Assembly: GCF_014218805.1 (NCBI RefSeq)
Contig: NZ_JACJUV010000001.1
Location: 1,748,501-1,812,500, forward strand
Length of the DNA stretch: 64,000 bases
Direction of reading: 5' to 3'
Source: Teredinibacter franksiae
GTDB lineage: Bacteria > Pseudomonadota > Gammaproteobacteria > Pseudomonadales > Cellvibrionaceae
Shown here: one piece after another, positions 44,897-55,200 of the stretch
Layout of the letters: every line of letters begins with the position of its first letter
Position numbering within the stretch: the stretch's first letter is position 1
Notes under the pieces: generated by a model
Told to the model about the DNA's origin: nothing
Seen by the model: the letters and a program-made list of their open reading frames with translations, nothing else
Databases searched by the model: none
Position numbers and translations under genes: made by a program

Positions 44897-47608
44897 TTAG
44901 AATGCGGCACGAATGCCGAAGATCAGCTCAGTACCCGTAGAGTTGTACTCGCGCACAAGATCCAGATCACCTATAGGACCGGTAGTGAAGTTACGCTCCT
45001 TTTCATTAGTCAGGTTAATAACCTCCAACGTAGCCGTCCACACATCGGTGATATTGTAAGAACCAGAGAAGTCCATGCGAGTTGGACCAGTGTTATTCTG
45101 GGTCAAGTTACCGTCTTTCGCGCCACCAGTCTGGTAGTCATCACGAGCATTCATAAGCAGACGAGCTGCCCATACGTCAGTCTCATAGAATGCACCCAAG
45201 TTGTAAGACACAGGCGACAGACCAGTTACGATGTCATCACTGGCAATGTAGGTGTAGTTAGCAAGGAAACCTACACCAATTGGGCTCATGTAGTTCAACG
45301 AAATCTCAACACCGTTGATTTCGTCCATTTCAGAAGCATTAGAAGAGCGAGTCACATCCCAGATACCATTTGGATCCGCAGCACTTGGGTCGTAGTTAAT
45401 GTCGTCGTTTGGATCATAAACAGGATCAGCTGCAACAATGTCTCGAACGACGGGATCCAACTCCTCCTGAGTACTTACAGAGGTAATAGAGTTACCAATG
45501 GTTTTACGGAAATAAGCCATACCTAGGTATGATTCCTCAGCAAAGTAAACTTCAACGCCTAAGTCATAAGACTCTGAAGTTTCTGGCTCAAGACCGGGAT
45601 TGGCTATAGAAACACTACCGTTGATTGGTGTCGCAAGAATGGCACCCGACAGGTTTGATGGGTTTGGTCGAGAGATATTTTCTGACCACGAAGCACGGAA
45701 CAACACATCGTCCATTGGCTCGTAAATAGCATTGATAGCAGGCAACAAATTACTGTAGCTTTCTTCAATCGGGCTAGCACCACCACCTACAGTGGTTTCT
45801 ACCCAACGCAGACCACCGTTAAGAGTGAAATCACCAATATAGTAGTTAGCTTCAACGTAAGCACCTAGCGTATCTTCGTTAACCAAATAGTTTTTGGTCT
45901 GGTTCTTCTCACCTACTTCCATGTCACGCCAGTCACCAGCATTGTACTCGGAACGAGCAACGCCGATATCGGCTATCAACCAATCGGTAGGGAATCCAGA
46001 TGGTGCATCAATACCATTACCGAAATCACCGTTGAAATCCCCCATGGTACTAGTATTAGAGGTGCTCGGATCATTTGGAACAGTCAGACCAACAGGTATC
46101 TCAGAATAGTAGGAGTCGATGCTGCGCTCATTAGAGATAATACCTGTTTTCAGATTAGAACCTTTGTCGTCAAAGTCCCAAGTCAGGTCAACCTTAAAGG
46201 TGGTATTTTCTCGCGTTACACGCTCTCTACGGTGGTGAGGGCCAGTCCAACCATAGTTTGCTGGGTCTGTAATAGAGGTACCGTAACTCATCGTAGGAAC
46301 ATTTGAGTTATTAAGGAAGGAATAGTCGAAAGTTGTTGGGGCAGAGAAAGTCAGATTGTAACGATACTGCTCTTCAGCGTGCTCTGAACTCGCCTGACCC
46401 AACATAACGTCTAGCCTCAAAGTATCGGTGAAGACGTAGGAGAGATCGCCGATAACTTGATCGAAATCACTTGTGCCATATTGACCTCGGCTCTCAGAGC
46501 GAGGAGTAACACCAGAGAAGCTGCCGGCTTTAATGTAACGACCGTCTGAATCCAAAGTCAGAGAATTTGGAGTAATAACGTCGAAAGTGTTACGGAACTG
46601 AGCAAACAAGTTGTATGACTCTACATCAGATTCACGCTGAGAGCTCATATAGGTCAAACCGAGTTCCAACTCGTCAGTAGGACGCCCCTGCAGTGCCAGC
46701 ATGTAAGAAGTACGGGTCGTATCGTGATTGAAAGAGTCCATACGCGGCAAGCGAGGAGCAAACAAATCGTTCACGCTGCCTATATCATCACCTAACTCAT
46801 CACCAATATCAGCGCCAGTAGCACCATTTACCGCAAGATCCGGGTTATCCACCCAACTACGACCACCGTTGGCGGTAGGAGAAGTCCAGCGAACGGTACC
46901 AAAACCATCCTGACGAATAGCACGAGTACTATGATTCACGCCAAACAACACGCCCACTGAATCGTCCATAAAGCTATTACTGATCAGGCCCGTGACGCGC
47001 GGATCAAATTCACCTGAGTGAACATTGTAAGCTCCTTGAACAGCACCATTCGCCTGGAAGCCTGGGTTATCGAGAGGCTTCATGGTGTACAATTCAACGG
47101 TAGAGGCCATACCACCCTCTTCAATACGAGCGGTGTAGTTCTTGTTGATATCCATACGGCTGAAAAGGTCAGCGCTAAACATATTGAAGTCGAAATCACG
47201 ACCACGGTTAACACCACCGGAAGAATCTAAACCACCAGTAGAAGCAGGAATTTCCATACCATTTAGGGTAACGCGACTATATGAAGGGCCGAGACCACGA
47301 ACAGAAATTTTACGGCCTTCCCCACCTTCACGACTGATAGCAACACCAGGTGCACGCTGTAGAGATTCGGCTAAGTTTAAATCTGGCATCTTACCAACAT
47401 CTTCAGCGATGATACTTTCAACACTGTTAGTTGAATTGCGCTTATTATCGATAGCGGCAGCTTGCGCAGCGCGGAAGCCACTTACAATAACCTCCTCGAG
47501 CATATCGTCGTCTTCTTGTGCAAATACTTGTGGCGCCAGTGCAGCTGCACCAACTGTGCTGCTAAGCAGCGCTACCAGCATCGAGAGTTTTTTTCTCTTG
47601 AGTAACAT
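44897..47608 (-). CDS. large TonB-dependent receptor (carbohydrate-uptake type)
   Basis: A 903-residue receptor: signal peptide (LSSTVGAAALAPQVFA), a short DDDMLEEVIVSGF TonB box region, plug (AAAIDNKRNSTNSVESIIAEDVGKMPDLN is the hallmark region of the Xanthomonas/Caulobacter-type sugar receptors, seen here as NKRNSTNSVE and EDVGKMPDLNL), RRA-type ISVRGLGPSYSRVTLNG, and a C-terminal barrel ending IFGIRAAF. These receptors import oligosaccharides in energy-dependent fashion. No glycoside hydrolase is adjacent, so the ligand is unknown. It has its own terminator. Confidence 0.93.
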   Translation of the reverse strand: MLLKRKKLSMLVALLSSTVGAAALAPQVFAQEDDDMLEEVIVSGFRAAQAAAIDNKRNSTNSVESIIAEDVGKMPDLNLAESLQRAPGVAISREGGEGRKISVRGLGPSYSRVTLNGMEIPASTGGLDSSGGVNRGRDFDFNMFSADLFSRMDINKNYTARIEEGGMASTVELYTMKPLDNPGFQANGAVQGAYNVHSGEFDPRVTGLISNSFMDDSVGVLFGVNHSTRAIRQDGFGTVRWTSPTANGGRSWVDNPDLAVNGATGADIGDELGDDIGSVNDLFAPRLPRMDSFNHDTTRTSYMLALQGRPTDELELGLTYMSSQRESDVESYNLFAQFRNTFDVITPNSLTLDSDGRYIKAGSFSGVTPRSESRGQYGTSDFDQVIGDLSYVFTDTLRLDVMLGQASSEHAEEQYRYNLTFSAPTTFDYSFLNNSNVPTMSYGTSITDPANYGWTGPHHRRERVTRENTTFKVDLTWDFDDKGSNLKTGIISNERSIDSYYSEIPVGLTVPNDPSTSNTSTMGDFNGDFGNGIDAPSGFPTDWLIADIGVARSEYNAGDWRDMEVGEKNQTKNYLVNEDTLGAYVEANYYIGDFTLNGGLRWVETTVGGGASPIEESYSNLLPAINAIYEPMDDVLFRASWSENISRPNPSNLSGAILATPINGSVSIANPGLEPETSESYDLGVEVYFAEESYLGMAYFRKTIGNSITSVSTQEELDPVVRDIVAADPVYDPNDDINYDPSAADPNGIWDVTRSSNASEMDEINGVEISLNYMSPIGVGFLANYTYIASDDIVTGLSPVSYNLGAFYETDVWAARLLMNARDDYQTGGAKDGNLTQNNTGPTRMDFSGSYNITDVWTATLEVINLTNEKERNFTTGPIGDLDLVREYNSTGTELIFGIRAAF

Positions 47609-48340
47609 GTGGCTTTCCCCTATTTAAAAGAATTTCTTTCTAATGTTTATTGAACATTTCGACGCTTCAACCGGGCCCGCACCAAATAAGTATACAGTGC
47701 ATCCCCCAAGCGCCGCACAAACACTAAACCTGTACAAAACCAAAGTCAACAAACCTATATGACCAGTGGCATTACCAATAACATTGATTCACATGTAAAT
47801 TGCTAAAAGTATGATTGATCCCCCCCTTTCGGTCGTCCCATGCGCGCGCACTCGCGGTGCTTATGAACAGATATCATACAAATTCAATCCGCGGTGCGCA
47901 TTTAAAAACTTGATACAGATTCAAATAAGTTACTTTACTGGCGCAGTAATGGTCATGCCAATTATACGTACTTTATTTAACCAACTTGTCACCCCCGGTA
48001 ATCGCCACCCAGAGGTTTCACACATAAAAACACAACCAACAGTGAAAACAGTTCGTATTGAGCGCTACTCACGGTATCTTTTTTTAGTATTATTTTACCC
48101 GCTGAAAAAAGCCTGAATTGCTGCGGCGCAGCACGACAACATATCAAGCTTAGCCATACGAAGCAAATTCACCCAAAATGGCATTTCCTGTAAATGTCTC
48201 AAACCAGCACTGTTGCACATAAAACCTGTGGGAGTTTTGACTCTATTGAGAAAACAACCCTGTAAACACGCAAACCATGTTCAAATAACGTTAGAATTAT
48301 TGTTAGAAAAATAGACCAGCCTTTTAATAAATGCCAGTAA
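47609..48340. other. long non-coding stretch upstream of the TonB receptor
   Basis: About 730 bases. The first part must contain the receptor promoter. I found no coding frame with a ribosome site or motif, no strong hairpin and no repeat. A long untranslated leader or small RNA is possible, but nothing in the sequence shows it. Confidence 0.4.
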
Positions 48341-48919
48341 ATGACTAATTCAATAGACAATAAAATTAAACTGCTCGCGTGGCTGGTCATTTTTTTAACC
48401 GCTATCCACTTACTGAATAGTTTTCTCAACAACAGTTTAAGTACTTTTGGCATCTACCCCGGTAGTGTTCGAACACTCCCACACATTATTTTTGCACCCT
48501 TTATTCATGGAAGCTGGGGACACCTACTCAACAATTTATTCGGTATTACGGTATTCAGCAGCCTATGCCTACTAAGAGGCATTGGCTTTTATCTGCGCTC
48601 TAGCTTGTTCATTATTGTGGTTACCGGCACCATCGTCTGGCTTTTTGGCCGACCAGCTTTCCATATAGGCGCTAGCGGATGGATATTTGGGCTCTGGAGC
48701 CTGTCTATTGCCATGGCTTGGTTTCAACGTAAATTCTTTAACATCGTAATCGCCCTATTTATTGTAATTTTTTATGGCGGTATGGTCTTCGGCGTATTGC
48801 CTGGAAGAGCCGAAGTGTCTTTTGAATCACATTTGGCGGGCGCCCTCGCCGGCATACTTTGCGCGTGGGTTATGACCAATAGAACGCAGGGGCAAAGAGG
48901 AAAAAAACGTGGGGGGTAA
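48341..48919 (+). CDS. rhomboid-family intramembrane serine protease
   Basis: A 192-residue membrane protein with six helices. Catalytic Ser112 in HIGASGWIFG (GxSG) and His164 in FESHLAGALAG form the dyad; HGSWGHLLNN at 56-65 is the conserved L1-region motif. It cleaves transmembrane substrates. Length is at the short, six-helix end of the family. The end is basic and Gly-rich. It converges with a LysE-family gene 11 bases away. Confidence 0.88.
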   Translation: MTNSIDNKIKLLAWLVIFLTAIHLLNSFLNNSLSTFGIYPGSVRTLPHIIFAPFIHGSWGHLLNNLFGITVFSSLCLLRGIGFYLRSSLFIIVVTGTIVWLFGRPAFHIGASGWIFGLWSLSIAMAWFQRKFFNIVIALFIVIFYGGMVFGVLPGRAEVSFESHLAGALAGILCAWVMTNRTQGQRGKKRGG

Positions 48920-48930
48920 CAGAGGATGCC

Positions 48931-49542
48931 TTAGTGAGCGGCCAACCCAGAACCTAGAACAGGAATAATCGACAGGACTAACGCAATCGCCATAGACACA
49001 TTCAAATAACGTGATACAGACGAAGAATTGATAAGCTTTTGAAGAGCCGCACCAAATAGCACCCATACCCCCATTGAAAACAGTCCGACGAAGAAAAATA
49101 TCGCCACCACCATCATCGCCTGCGCCAAGGCGTCTTCACCGGGTGTTGTATAGGCCGCAATACCACCAACAGCGATAGTGATCGCTTTTGGGTTCACCCA
49201 TTGCAGTGCCACCGCCTGCCAAAAACCAACGGGGTTGGCTCCCAGTAGGGTGTTCGCCAGACCACTCATTTGCGCAATTTTCCATGCAAGAAACAGCAGG
49301 TAGAGAGCCCCCACGTATTTAATCGCGTAATGCAGCCACGGAAATACAACAAACAGGCCGCCCAAACCAAGCGCTATCGCCATTTGCATGAGCATAAACC
49401 CTAGGCATACGCCGAAGTACGCCGGCAGCGAGCCCCGCACCCCGTAATTAAGCGAAGTGGACATCAGCATAACCGTATTCGGCCCCGGCGTTATCGAAGT
49501 CGATACAGAAAACAGTAAAATCGAAGCGTAAAATTCCATCAA
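48931..49542 (-). CDS. LysE/RhtB-family amino-acid exporter
   Basis: A 203-residue inner-membrane protein with five to six helices and the conserved N-terminal SITPGPNTVMLMSTSLNYG motif, WLHYAIKYVGALYLLFLAWK in the middle and WVNPKAI. It should export amino acids or homoserine-lactone-like compounds. Stop is 11 bases from the rhomboid stop. It may form a unit with the acetyltransferase upstream (31-base gap). Confidence 0.9.
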   Translation of the reverse strand: MMEFYASILLFSVSTSITPGPNTVMLMSTSLNYGVRGSLPAYFGVCLGFMLMQMAIALGLGGLFVVFPWLHYAIKYVGALYLLFLAWKIAQMSGLANTLLGANPVGFWQAVALQWVNPKAITIAVGGIAAYTTPGEDALAQAMMVVAIFFFVGLFSMGVWVLFGAALQKLINSSSVSRYLNVSMAIALVLSIIPVLGSGLAAH

Positions 49543-49573
49543 ATCACGTTAAGTGCTAGCCAATGGGCACAGC

Positions 49574-50065
49574 CTAAACCAACAATCGCTTTTGCCAGTA
49601 CTCCACATCAATCCAGCGATCAAACTTATAGCCCACCTCATGTAATACACCCACATGCTCAAAGCCCAGTGCTTGTTGTAATTTGACACTTGCGGCATTC
49701 GGTATCGCAATAGCCGCAATCGCCACATGGCAGTCGAAGCTTATCAGCGACTCAAGCAAGGCGCCGTAAAGTCTGCGGCCATAACCGTTCCCCATTTGCT
49801 CGGGAGCCAAGTAAATGGTTGTTTCCACTGTGTGGCGATAGGCCGAACGACCATGCCACGGGGCCGCGTAAGCAAAACCAACGATTTGATTATTATCCGT
49901 ACCCACTAACCAGGTATGTTTTTTTTGCACCAACCCAACGCGCTGCTCCATTTCAATTGCATTTACCGGAACCTGCTCAAAGGTAACAACCGTATTTCGA
50001 ATATAGTAATTGTATATCTCACTCAGAGCCTGGCAATCGCTAGGGACGCATTCACGAATATTCAT
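49574..50065 (-). CDS. GNAT N-acetyltransferase (Pat/ArsN1-like)
   Basis: A 163-residue acetyltransferase: IRECVPSDCQALSEIYNYYI, then TFEQVPV, GFAYAAPWHGRSAYRHTVETTIYL and the acetyl-CoA loop GNGYGRRLYGALL, plus AIAIPNAASVKLQQALGF. This is the phosphinothricin/amino-acid-analogue acetyltransferase group, which detoxifies glutamate-analogue herbicides or arsinothricin; the true substrate may differ. Located beside an amino-acid exporter. Confidence 0.88.
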   Translation of the reverse strand: MNIRECVPSDCQALSEIYNYYIRNTVVTFEQVPVNAIEMEQRVGLVQKKHTWLVGTDNNQIVGFAYAAPWHGRSAYRHTVETTIYLAPEQMGNGYGRRLYGALLESLISFDCHVAIAAIAIPNAASVKLQQALGFEHVGVLHEVGYKFDRWIDVEYWQKRLLV

Positions 50066-50070
50066 ATGGT

Positions 50071-50355
50071 CTATTTCGACAATTTGTAGGAACGCTGATT
50101 TGGCGACGCACTCGCCGCGCTAACTACCGTTGTGAAGTGCTTAATTACAGGGTCGGAGAGAAAATAAGCATGGCCCCTGAGCCACTCAAAGGAATTGCCA
50201 AAATTGTCGCAATCAACTCCATCCATATTTTTGGGTAACGCTTTAATATCTTCCGGCCCCGTCATGCCCAAACGCCGAGATATTCGTCGATGCTTGGGGT
50301 TGGCGGCTTTACTGGCCACCATTGCAAGATCTTCGGCAGCGAAATAGACAACCAA
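50071..50355 (-). CDS. hypothetical protein, possibly a C-terminal remnant
   Basis: A 94-residue frame from a TTG start without a ribosome site; an in-frame stop lies three codons upstream. It contains KAANPKHRRISRRLGMTGPED, reminiscent of the end of a GNAT domain (N..S.R...LGM), then a longer tail. It ends five bases before the acetyltransferase gene. It may be the end of a decayed acetyltransferase or a chance frame. Confidence 0.3.
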   Translation of the reverse strand: MVVYFAAEDLAMVASKAANPKHRRISRRLGMTGPEDIKALPKNMDGVDCDNFGNSFEWLRGHAYFLSDPVIKHFTTVVSAASASPNQRSYKLSK

Positions 50356-50441
50356 ATTACACGTTCAGTAGGACAAATGCTGCCCTGCCTGGCCTTCTCT
50401 CAGCACCTGGTTTTTTAACATCAGCCGCGGCCATAAAAACA

Positions 50442-50483
50442 TTTCTGAACAAGCGTTTCTGAACAAGTGTTTCTGAACAACAG
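50442..50483 (+). repeat. 14-bp tandem repeat, three copies
   Basis: TTTCTGAACAAGCG, TTTCTGAACAAGTG and TTTCTGAACAACAG follow head to tail. The surrounding 50356-50668 interval has no other feature I can support. Confidence 0.85.
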
Positions 50484-50668
50484 CAGCACTCCCCCACCGG
50501 CATGATCTTCCACTTAGGCGTTCATCGCATTACACAACACTCTGTTAGCCATAGAGTGCGCTAAGACATTAATGCGGCGAATGAGGCAAGTAGGCCAAAA
50601 CCCTACAGGGGGAAATTAAAGTGACGATGAAGGAAGCATGCGAAGACATTTGACCCCAACCGGAGCCG

Positions 50669-51253
50669 TCACACGGCGCTCGCGGGCTCTTCCGCCAACA
50701 GCTTAGTCAGCAACGCGGAACTATTAACAACGGTTGCATACTCTCCCTGTAGATTAGCTAATGACATGGCATGAACTTCATCAGCGCTACGGACCACACC
50801 AAAAAAATCGGCTTTATCGAAGGTATAACAGGCATCCTCCACAACCAATACATTAAAGCCCAGATTTCCGGCCGTACGCGCGGAAGCCTCCACAGAATTA
50901 TGAGTAGCTGCACCCACCACCACCAACGTATCAAAACCTGACTCTTCTAACGACTGTTGTAAACTGCTACCGCAAAATGCACAAGGCACCCCCTTGGTAA
51001 TCACCATTTCGTCGGCTTTCGGTTTAAACTCGGGTTTGAACTCATAACCTAACTGATCAGGCCAAAAAACAGAATCGGGGCTTTGGGAACGGTGACGCAC
51101 ATGATACACAGGCCAATCATTTTCCCGCCACACGGCCAGCATGTCGAGAATTTGAGTCTGAGCATTGGGGTTATTCCGAGGCCCCAGCTTCGGGTGATCA
51201 ATGCCTTTCTGTTGATCAATAACAATTAATGCGGGGTATGGGCTGGTTCTCAT
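50669..51253 (-). CDS. isochorismatase-fold hydrolase lacking the catalytic cysteine
   Basis: About 194 residues of the cysteine-hydrolase/isochorismatase superfamily. The Asp (D13 in ALIVIDQQKG) and Lys (K87 in VITKGVPCAF) of the D-K-C triad are present, but the usual T-N-x-C-V motif reads THNSV, so Ser120 stands at the cysteine position. Isochorismatases proper also lack the cysteine, so this is not necessarily inactive. Start ATG 51253 (a GTG at 51271 is possible). It lies just downstream of the frameshifted acetyltransferase and may be translated from the same message. Confidence 0.82.
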   Translation of the reverse strand: MRTSPYPALIVIDQQKGIDHPKLGPRNNPNAQTQILDMLAVWRENDWPVYHVRHRSQSPDSVFWPDQLGYEFKPEFKPKADEMVITKGVPCAFCGSSLQQSLEESGFDTLVVVGAATHNSVEASARTAGNLGFNVLVVEDACYTFDKADFFGVVRSADEVHAMSLANLQGEYATVVNSSALLTKLLAEEPASAV

Positions 51254-51270
51254 GGCGAAGCCTGTTTGCA

Positions 51271-51725
51271 CTATAGGGTTTTAGTCATAAAGACACTGTG
51301 GGGATCTTCGCAGTAATCAGCAAAGGGGGTGCAATAGCTAAAACCGTTTTTTCATACAGTCGCCGCGCGGCCAAAAATGCCTCGACCCTACCGGTTTCTA
51401 AACTGAGGCGACAACACCCTCGCTGTTTTGCCTGAATAATTATATGTTCAAGCAATCGTTGCGCTATGCCCTCACGCAAATGTTCTGGTGATGTACGCAT
51501 AGATTTAATCTCCCCATGATCAGGATCAAGCATTTTCAGCGCACCACACCCTTTTAGCTTGCGCTCCTGCCATATACTCCAAAAAGTGACATCTTCACGC
51601 CTTAGTTCGTCAATATTCAGAGCATGAATGCTCTCCAGAGGAGAATACAATTGCATGCTCTGTAAATGCAGATTCAACAATGCAATAACGTCCGGGTGAT
51701 CTAGCCCGCCTTCTACAACACCCAT
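51271..51725 (-). pseudogene. GNAT N-acetyltransferase with a late frameshift
   Basis: The first 127 or so residues are a normal GNAT (KGCGALKMLDPDHGEIKSMR, HLREGIAQRLLEHIIIQAKQRG, LETGRVEAFLAARRLYEK). Then the frame ends in the unrelated TVLAIAPPLLITAKIPTVSL. Adding one A to the six-A run (T at 51347-51352 on the plus strand) restores GFSYCTPFADYCEDPHSVFMTKTL, which is the standard end of this GNAT group. So a single base is missing, either in the genome or in the sequence read. Without it the last beta strand is lost. Confidence 0.75.
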
Positions 51726-51728
51726 AGG

Positions 51729-52046
51729 TTAACTTGGCATTTTGGCTAATTCAGACACTTCAAGAGAGCCACCAATTTCAAGAAACGGACAGGTCTTCGC
51801 CATCTCCAGTGCAGCCTCCTGAGATTTGGCTTCGACAATGGTGTAGCCCGACATGCCAACGGAGCTACCATCGGATATGGAACCATCGGCTTTTATCACC
51901 TGAGTATTTTTTAATGGGTTGGCGGGGCTAACAGCGGCCTCACCCAAGGACGAAAGCCACTCCATGTACTTAGCAAAGTGCTGCTTTCCTTCCTCCGGTG
52001 TGGCGGGTGGGTTCCCTCCAATATAAACAATCACGAACTGTGCCAT
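51729..52046 (-). CDS. YciI-family (YCII/DGPF-like) protein
   Basis: A 105-residue ferredoxin-like alpha/beta protein: FVIVYIGGNPPATPEEGKQH, WLSSLGEAAVSPANPLK, GYTIVEAKSQEAALEMAKTCPFL. This is the YCII/DGPF-related family, several of which sit with sigma factors or act as small hydrolases. Enzymatic role here unknown. It lies upstream of the frameshifted GNAT by three bases and is probably the first gene of that minus-strand unit. Confidence 0.85.
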   Translation of the reverse strand: MAQFVIVYIGGNPPATPEEGKQHFAKYMEWLSSLGEAAVSPANPLKNTQVIKADGSISDGSSVGMSGYTIVEAKSQEAALEMAKTCPFLEIGGSLEVSELAKMPS

Positions 52047-52203
52047 CGAACTATCTCCACATTGGGTGCTATTGGTTAATCCATTAGTATATTGGCAAAT
52101 TCTGCTGTTTTACCACAATTCATCATTTTTCTGACTGGCGTCTGCCATTTTCCCTCGGTAACCTGAGGGCTTCAGCACAACACAATGACAAGGATTTAGG
52201 CTT

Positions 52204-55200
52204 ATGGCTAGGCTCACATTTATCGTGAAGATACTATTACTCACCGCTTTACTACTAAATGGTTGCAGTAAAGCGCCAGAAAGCCCGAGTGTTACCCCCA
52301 CAAAAGCGCCCCTAGAAGAAAAAAACAGCGGTGTCTCGCAAGACACCGAAAACAACGGACCAGCAGACACAATTAATCTGCCCGCTAACCGCGAACCTAG
52401 CACCGCCGAAACCACTTTAGCCAACCGACCTGAACAAACCGCACCGAACGAACAACCGTCGTCATCCGCAACACCAACGCAGAGCATCGACGCCGCACCG
52501 CCAATATCCGTTCTCGATATCTCGGAGAGTAACCGGGAAGGTAAGAACGGCATCTTGGTTACATTTAGCGCTCAAGTTAACAGCGCCGAAGACCTGCAAA
52601 GCTATTTCGCGGTACACACCGAAAACGGAGATTCGGTAGATGGTAGCTGGATTGTTGACGACAGCCTGCGCAAAGTGTGGTTTATGAATACCGAACCCGC
52701 TAGCCGCTACAAAGTTACCGTCAACCCCGGTATCCCGGCATTAAATGGCAGCGAACTCTTCTTTAGTTTTTCAGATACCATCACCACCCGCCGACTGCAA
52801 CCGAGCATTAACTTTGATTCCGACGGTGCCATACTGCCGCTCAATTACCGTTCCGGTCTTCCTGTGGTTACCGTTAATATTGACGAAGTTGATGTCGATT
52901 TTTTTCGTATCGGCGCCGAACACATCAGCGATTTTACCGACTACGCAAAACGCTACGGTCGCAAGGGTTGGTATGCACAACGGCTGTCTAAGTTTGGCAC
53001 CTTGGCCTATAGCGCACGATTCCAGCTCGACGCCCCCAAAAACACCCGCGTAAAGCGCGACCTCAATATTCAATCGTTTGAACAATTGCAGGTGCCTGGC
53101 CTCTATCTCGCCGTAATGCGCAAAGCCGGTGACTACGACAACAAAGAGATTACCTGGTTTTCCATTACCGACATCGGCCTGCATGTACGCCAGTATAAAA
53201 ACCAGCTCGATATTCATGCATCCTCGTTAACCACCGGCAAGCCGCTGGCGGGCGTTGAACTGGAACTTATCGACAACAAGAATCTCGTTATCGCAAACAA
53301 CACAACCACCAAAAAGGGGCTCGCCAGCTTTAACGGACACTACCCAAACGCACAACTATTAGTTGGCAAAACCAATAACCAATACACACTGCTAAACCTG
53401 CAGCAACCCGCACTAGACCTTTCTGAATTTGACTTAGGCAGTCGCCCTCAGTTACCAAACGAACTTTTCATTTACGCACCACGGGATTTGTACCGCCCAA
53501 GCGAAATTGCCCAATTCAGCGCATTACTGCGTAATCACGATGGCAAACTAAGCCCGACCAGTGTACTCACTGGCAATATACGTAACCCATCGGGAAGCAG
53601 CGTAAAATCCTTCAAATGGCAGCCCGATGATCTCGGCTACTTTCAGTACACTTGGAGTATTCCAGACAGTGCGCCAACGGGAAAATGGGAATTAGTGGTT
53701 ACGGGTGTTATGGAAAAGCCCGTTACCTATAAATTTAATGTGGAAGAGTTTCTGCCCGAACGGATGAAATTATCCTTGGGGAAAAACGCAGAAACCACAT
53801 TTATTAATGGCGCGCACTCCGCACTTAAAATTCCTGTACTGGGTGAATACCTGTACGGAGCACCTGCAAGTGGAAACAAATTTAGTAGCTTGCTACAGGT
53901 TTCCCAATGGCGCGAACCGGTTGAATCGCTAAAAAGCTATGTGTTTGGCGACATCAAAGATAAAAATTTTTCAACCATGGAAGAATTACCCGACATACAG
54001 TTGGACAAAAATGGAGAAGCCACGCTAACCATTTCCTCCGCATGGAAAAATGCCTACTCACCATTAAAGGTAAATGTAGTAGGCAGCCTTTACGAATCCG
54101 GCGGCCGCCCCGTTACTCGCGCTCACCCCGTATTAATGTGGCCACAGGACACACTCCTAGGCATACGACCACATTTTGGCGAAGCCAACCCAAAACCCGG
54201 CAGCCAGGCGGTATTTGACCTAGTTTCCGCCAATCACCTTGGGGAACTAAGCGCAGCAAAAAGCGTTGAAGTAAAGCTTATACGTGAAGATCGGCAATAT
54301 TTCTGGGAGTACAATCAACAGCGCGGATGGCACTGGAATTACAGCGAAAAGGAATTCCCCGTTACCAGCGAGACCCTGTCTCTGAACGGTAAAAAGCCTA
54401 CAACCGTATCCTACCCAGTAGAGTGGGGGCGCTACCGATTGGAAGTCAGCAACCTTGCCGAAGGAAGCCAAGGAAAAAACCTTACCAGCCTACAATTTTT
54501 CGCCGGTCACAACTGGTACTACGACTGGCGTAACGCAAAATCAGCCGCCGCAGCAAGACCAGACAAGATTAATCTCGCACTCGATAAAAATGCCTATCAA
54601 GCCAATGACGTTGCGCAATTAAAAATATTACCGCCTGCCGATGGAGAAGTATTAATACTGGTAGAATCCGACCGCCCGTTGTGGAGTAAAAAAACCAAAG
54701 CATCCACAAAAGGTACCGTTGTAGAAATTCCTATAAACAGTAATTGGGATACCCATAACCTCTATATTTCCGCGCTGCTAATCCAGCCCGCCAGTAAAAA
54801 ACTGTCTACAACACCCAAACGCTCGTTAGGTTTGATCCATCTACCGCTAGACAGAGAAGAGCGACGATTGAACGTCGAGATAAAAACACCCGACGCCATT
54901 CGCCCCTCAACAACATTAAACGCCCGGCTCTCAGTAAAGAATTTTACAGGCCCTGCCGAAAAGACCCGTGTAACCCTCGCAGCCGTCGATGTAGGCGTTT
55001 TAAATATAACGGATTTCGAAACACCAGATCCATTCGACTATTTTTTCGGTAAACGCCGCTACACCGTCGATGCAAAAGATATTTATGCCGATGTTATCGC
55101 GCAAAACCAGGCTGAAAAAGCCAAGCACCGTTATGGCGGCGATGCCGACCTCGTACGCGGTGGTAAAAAACCACAGAGCGAGGTACGTATTATTTCGCTG

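Noticed and set aside
48095..48220. 41-codon minus frame opening MCNSAGLRHLQEM
   Set aside because: Too short, no ribosome site, no membrane helix or motif.
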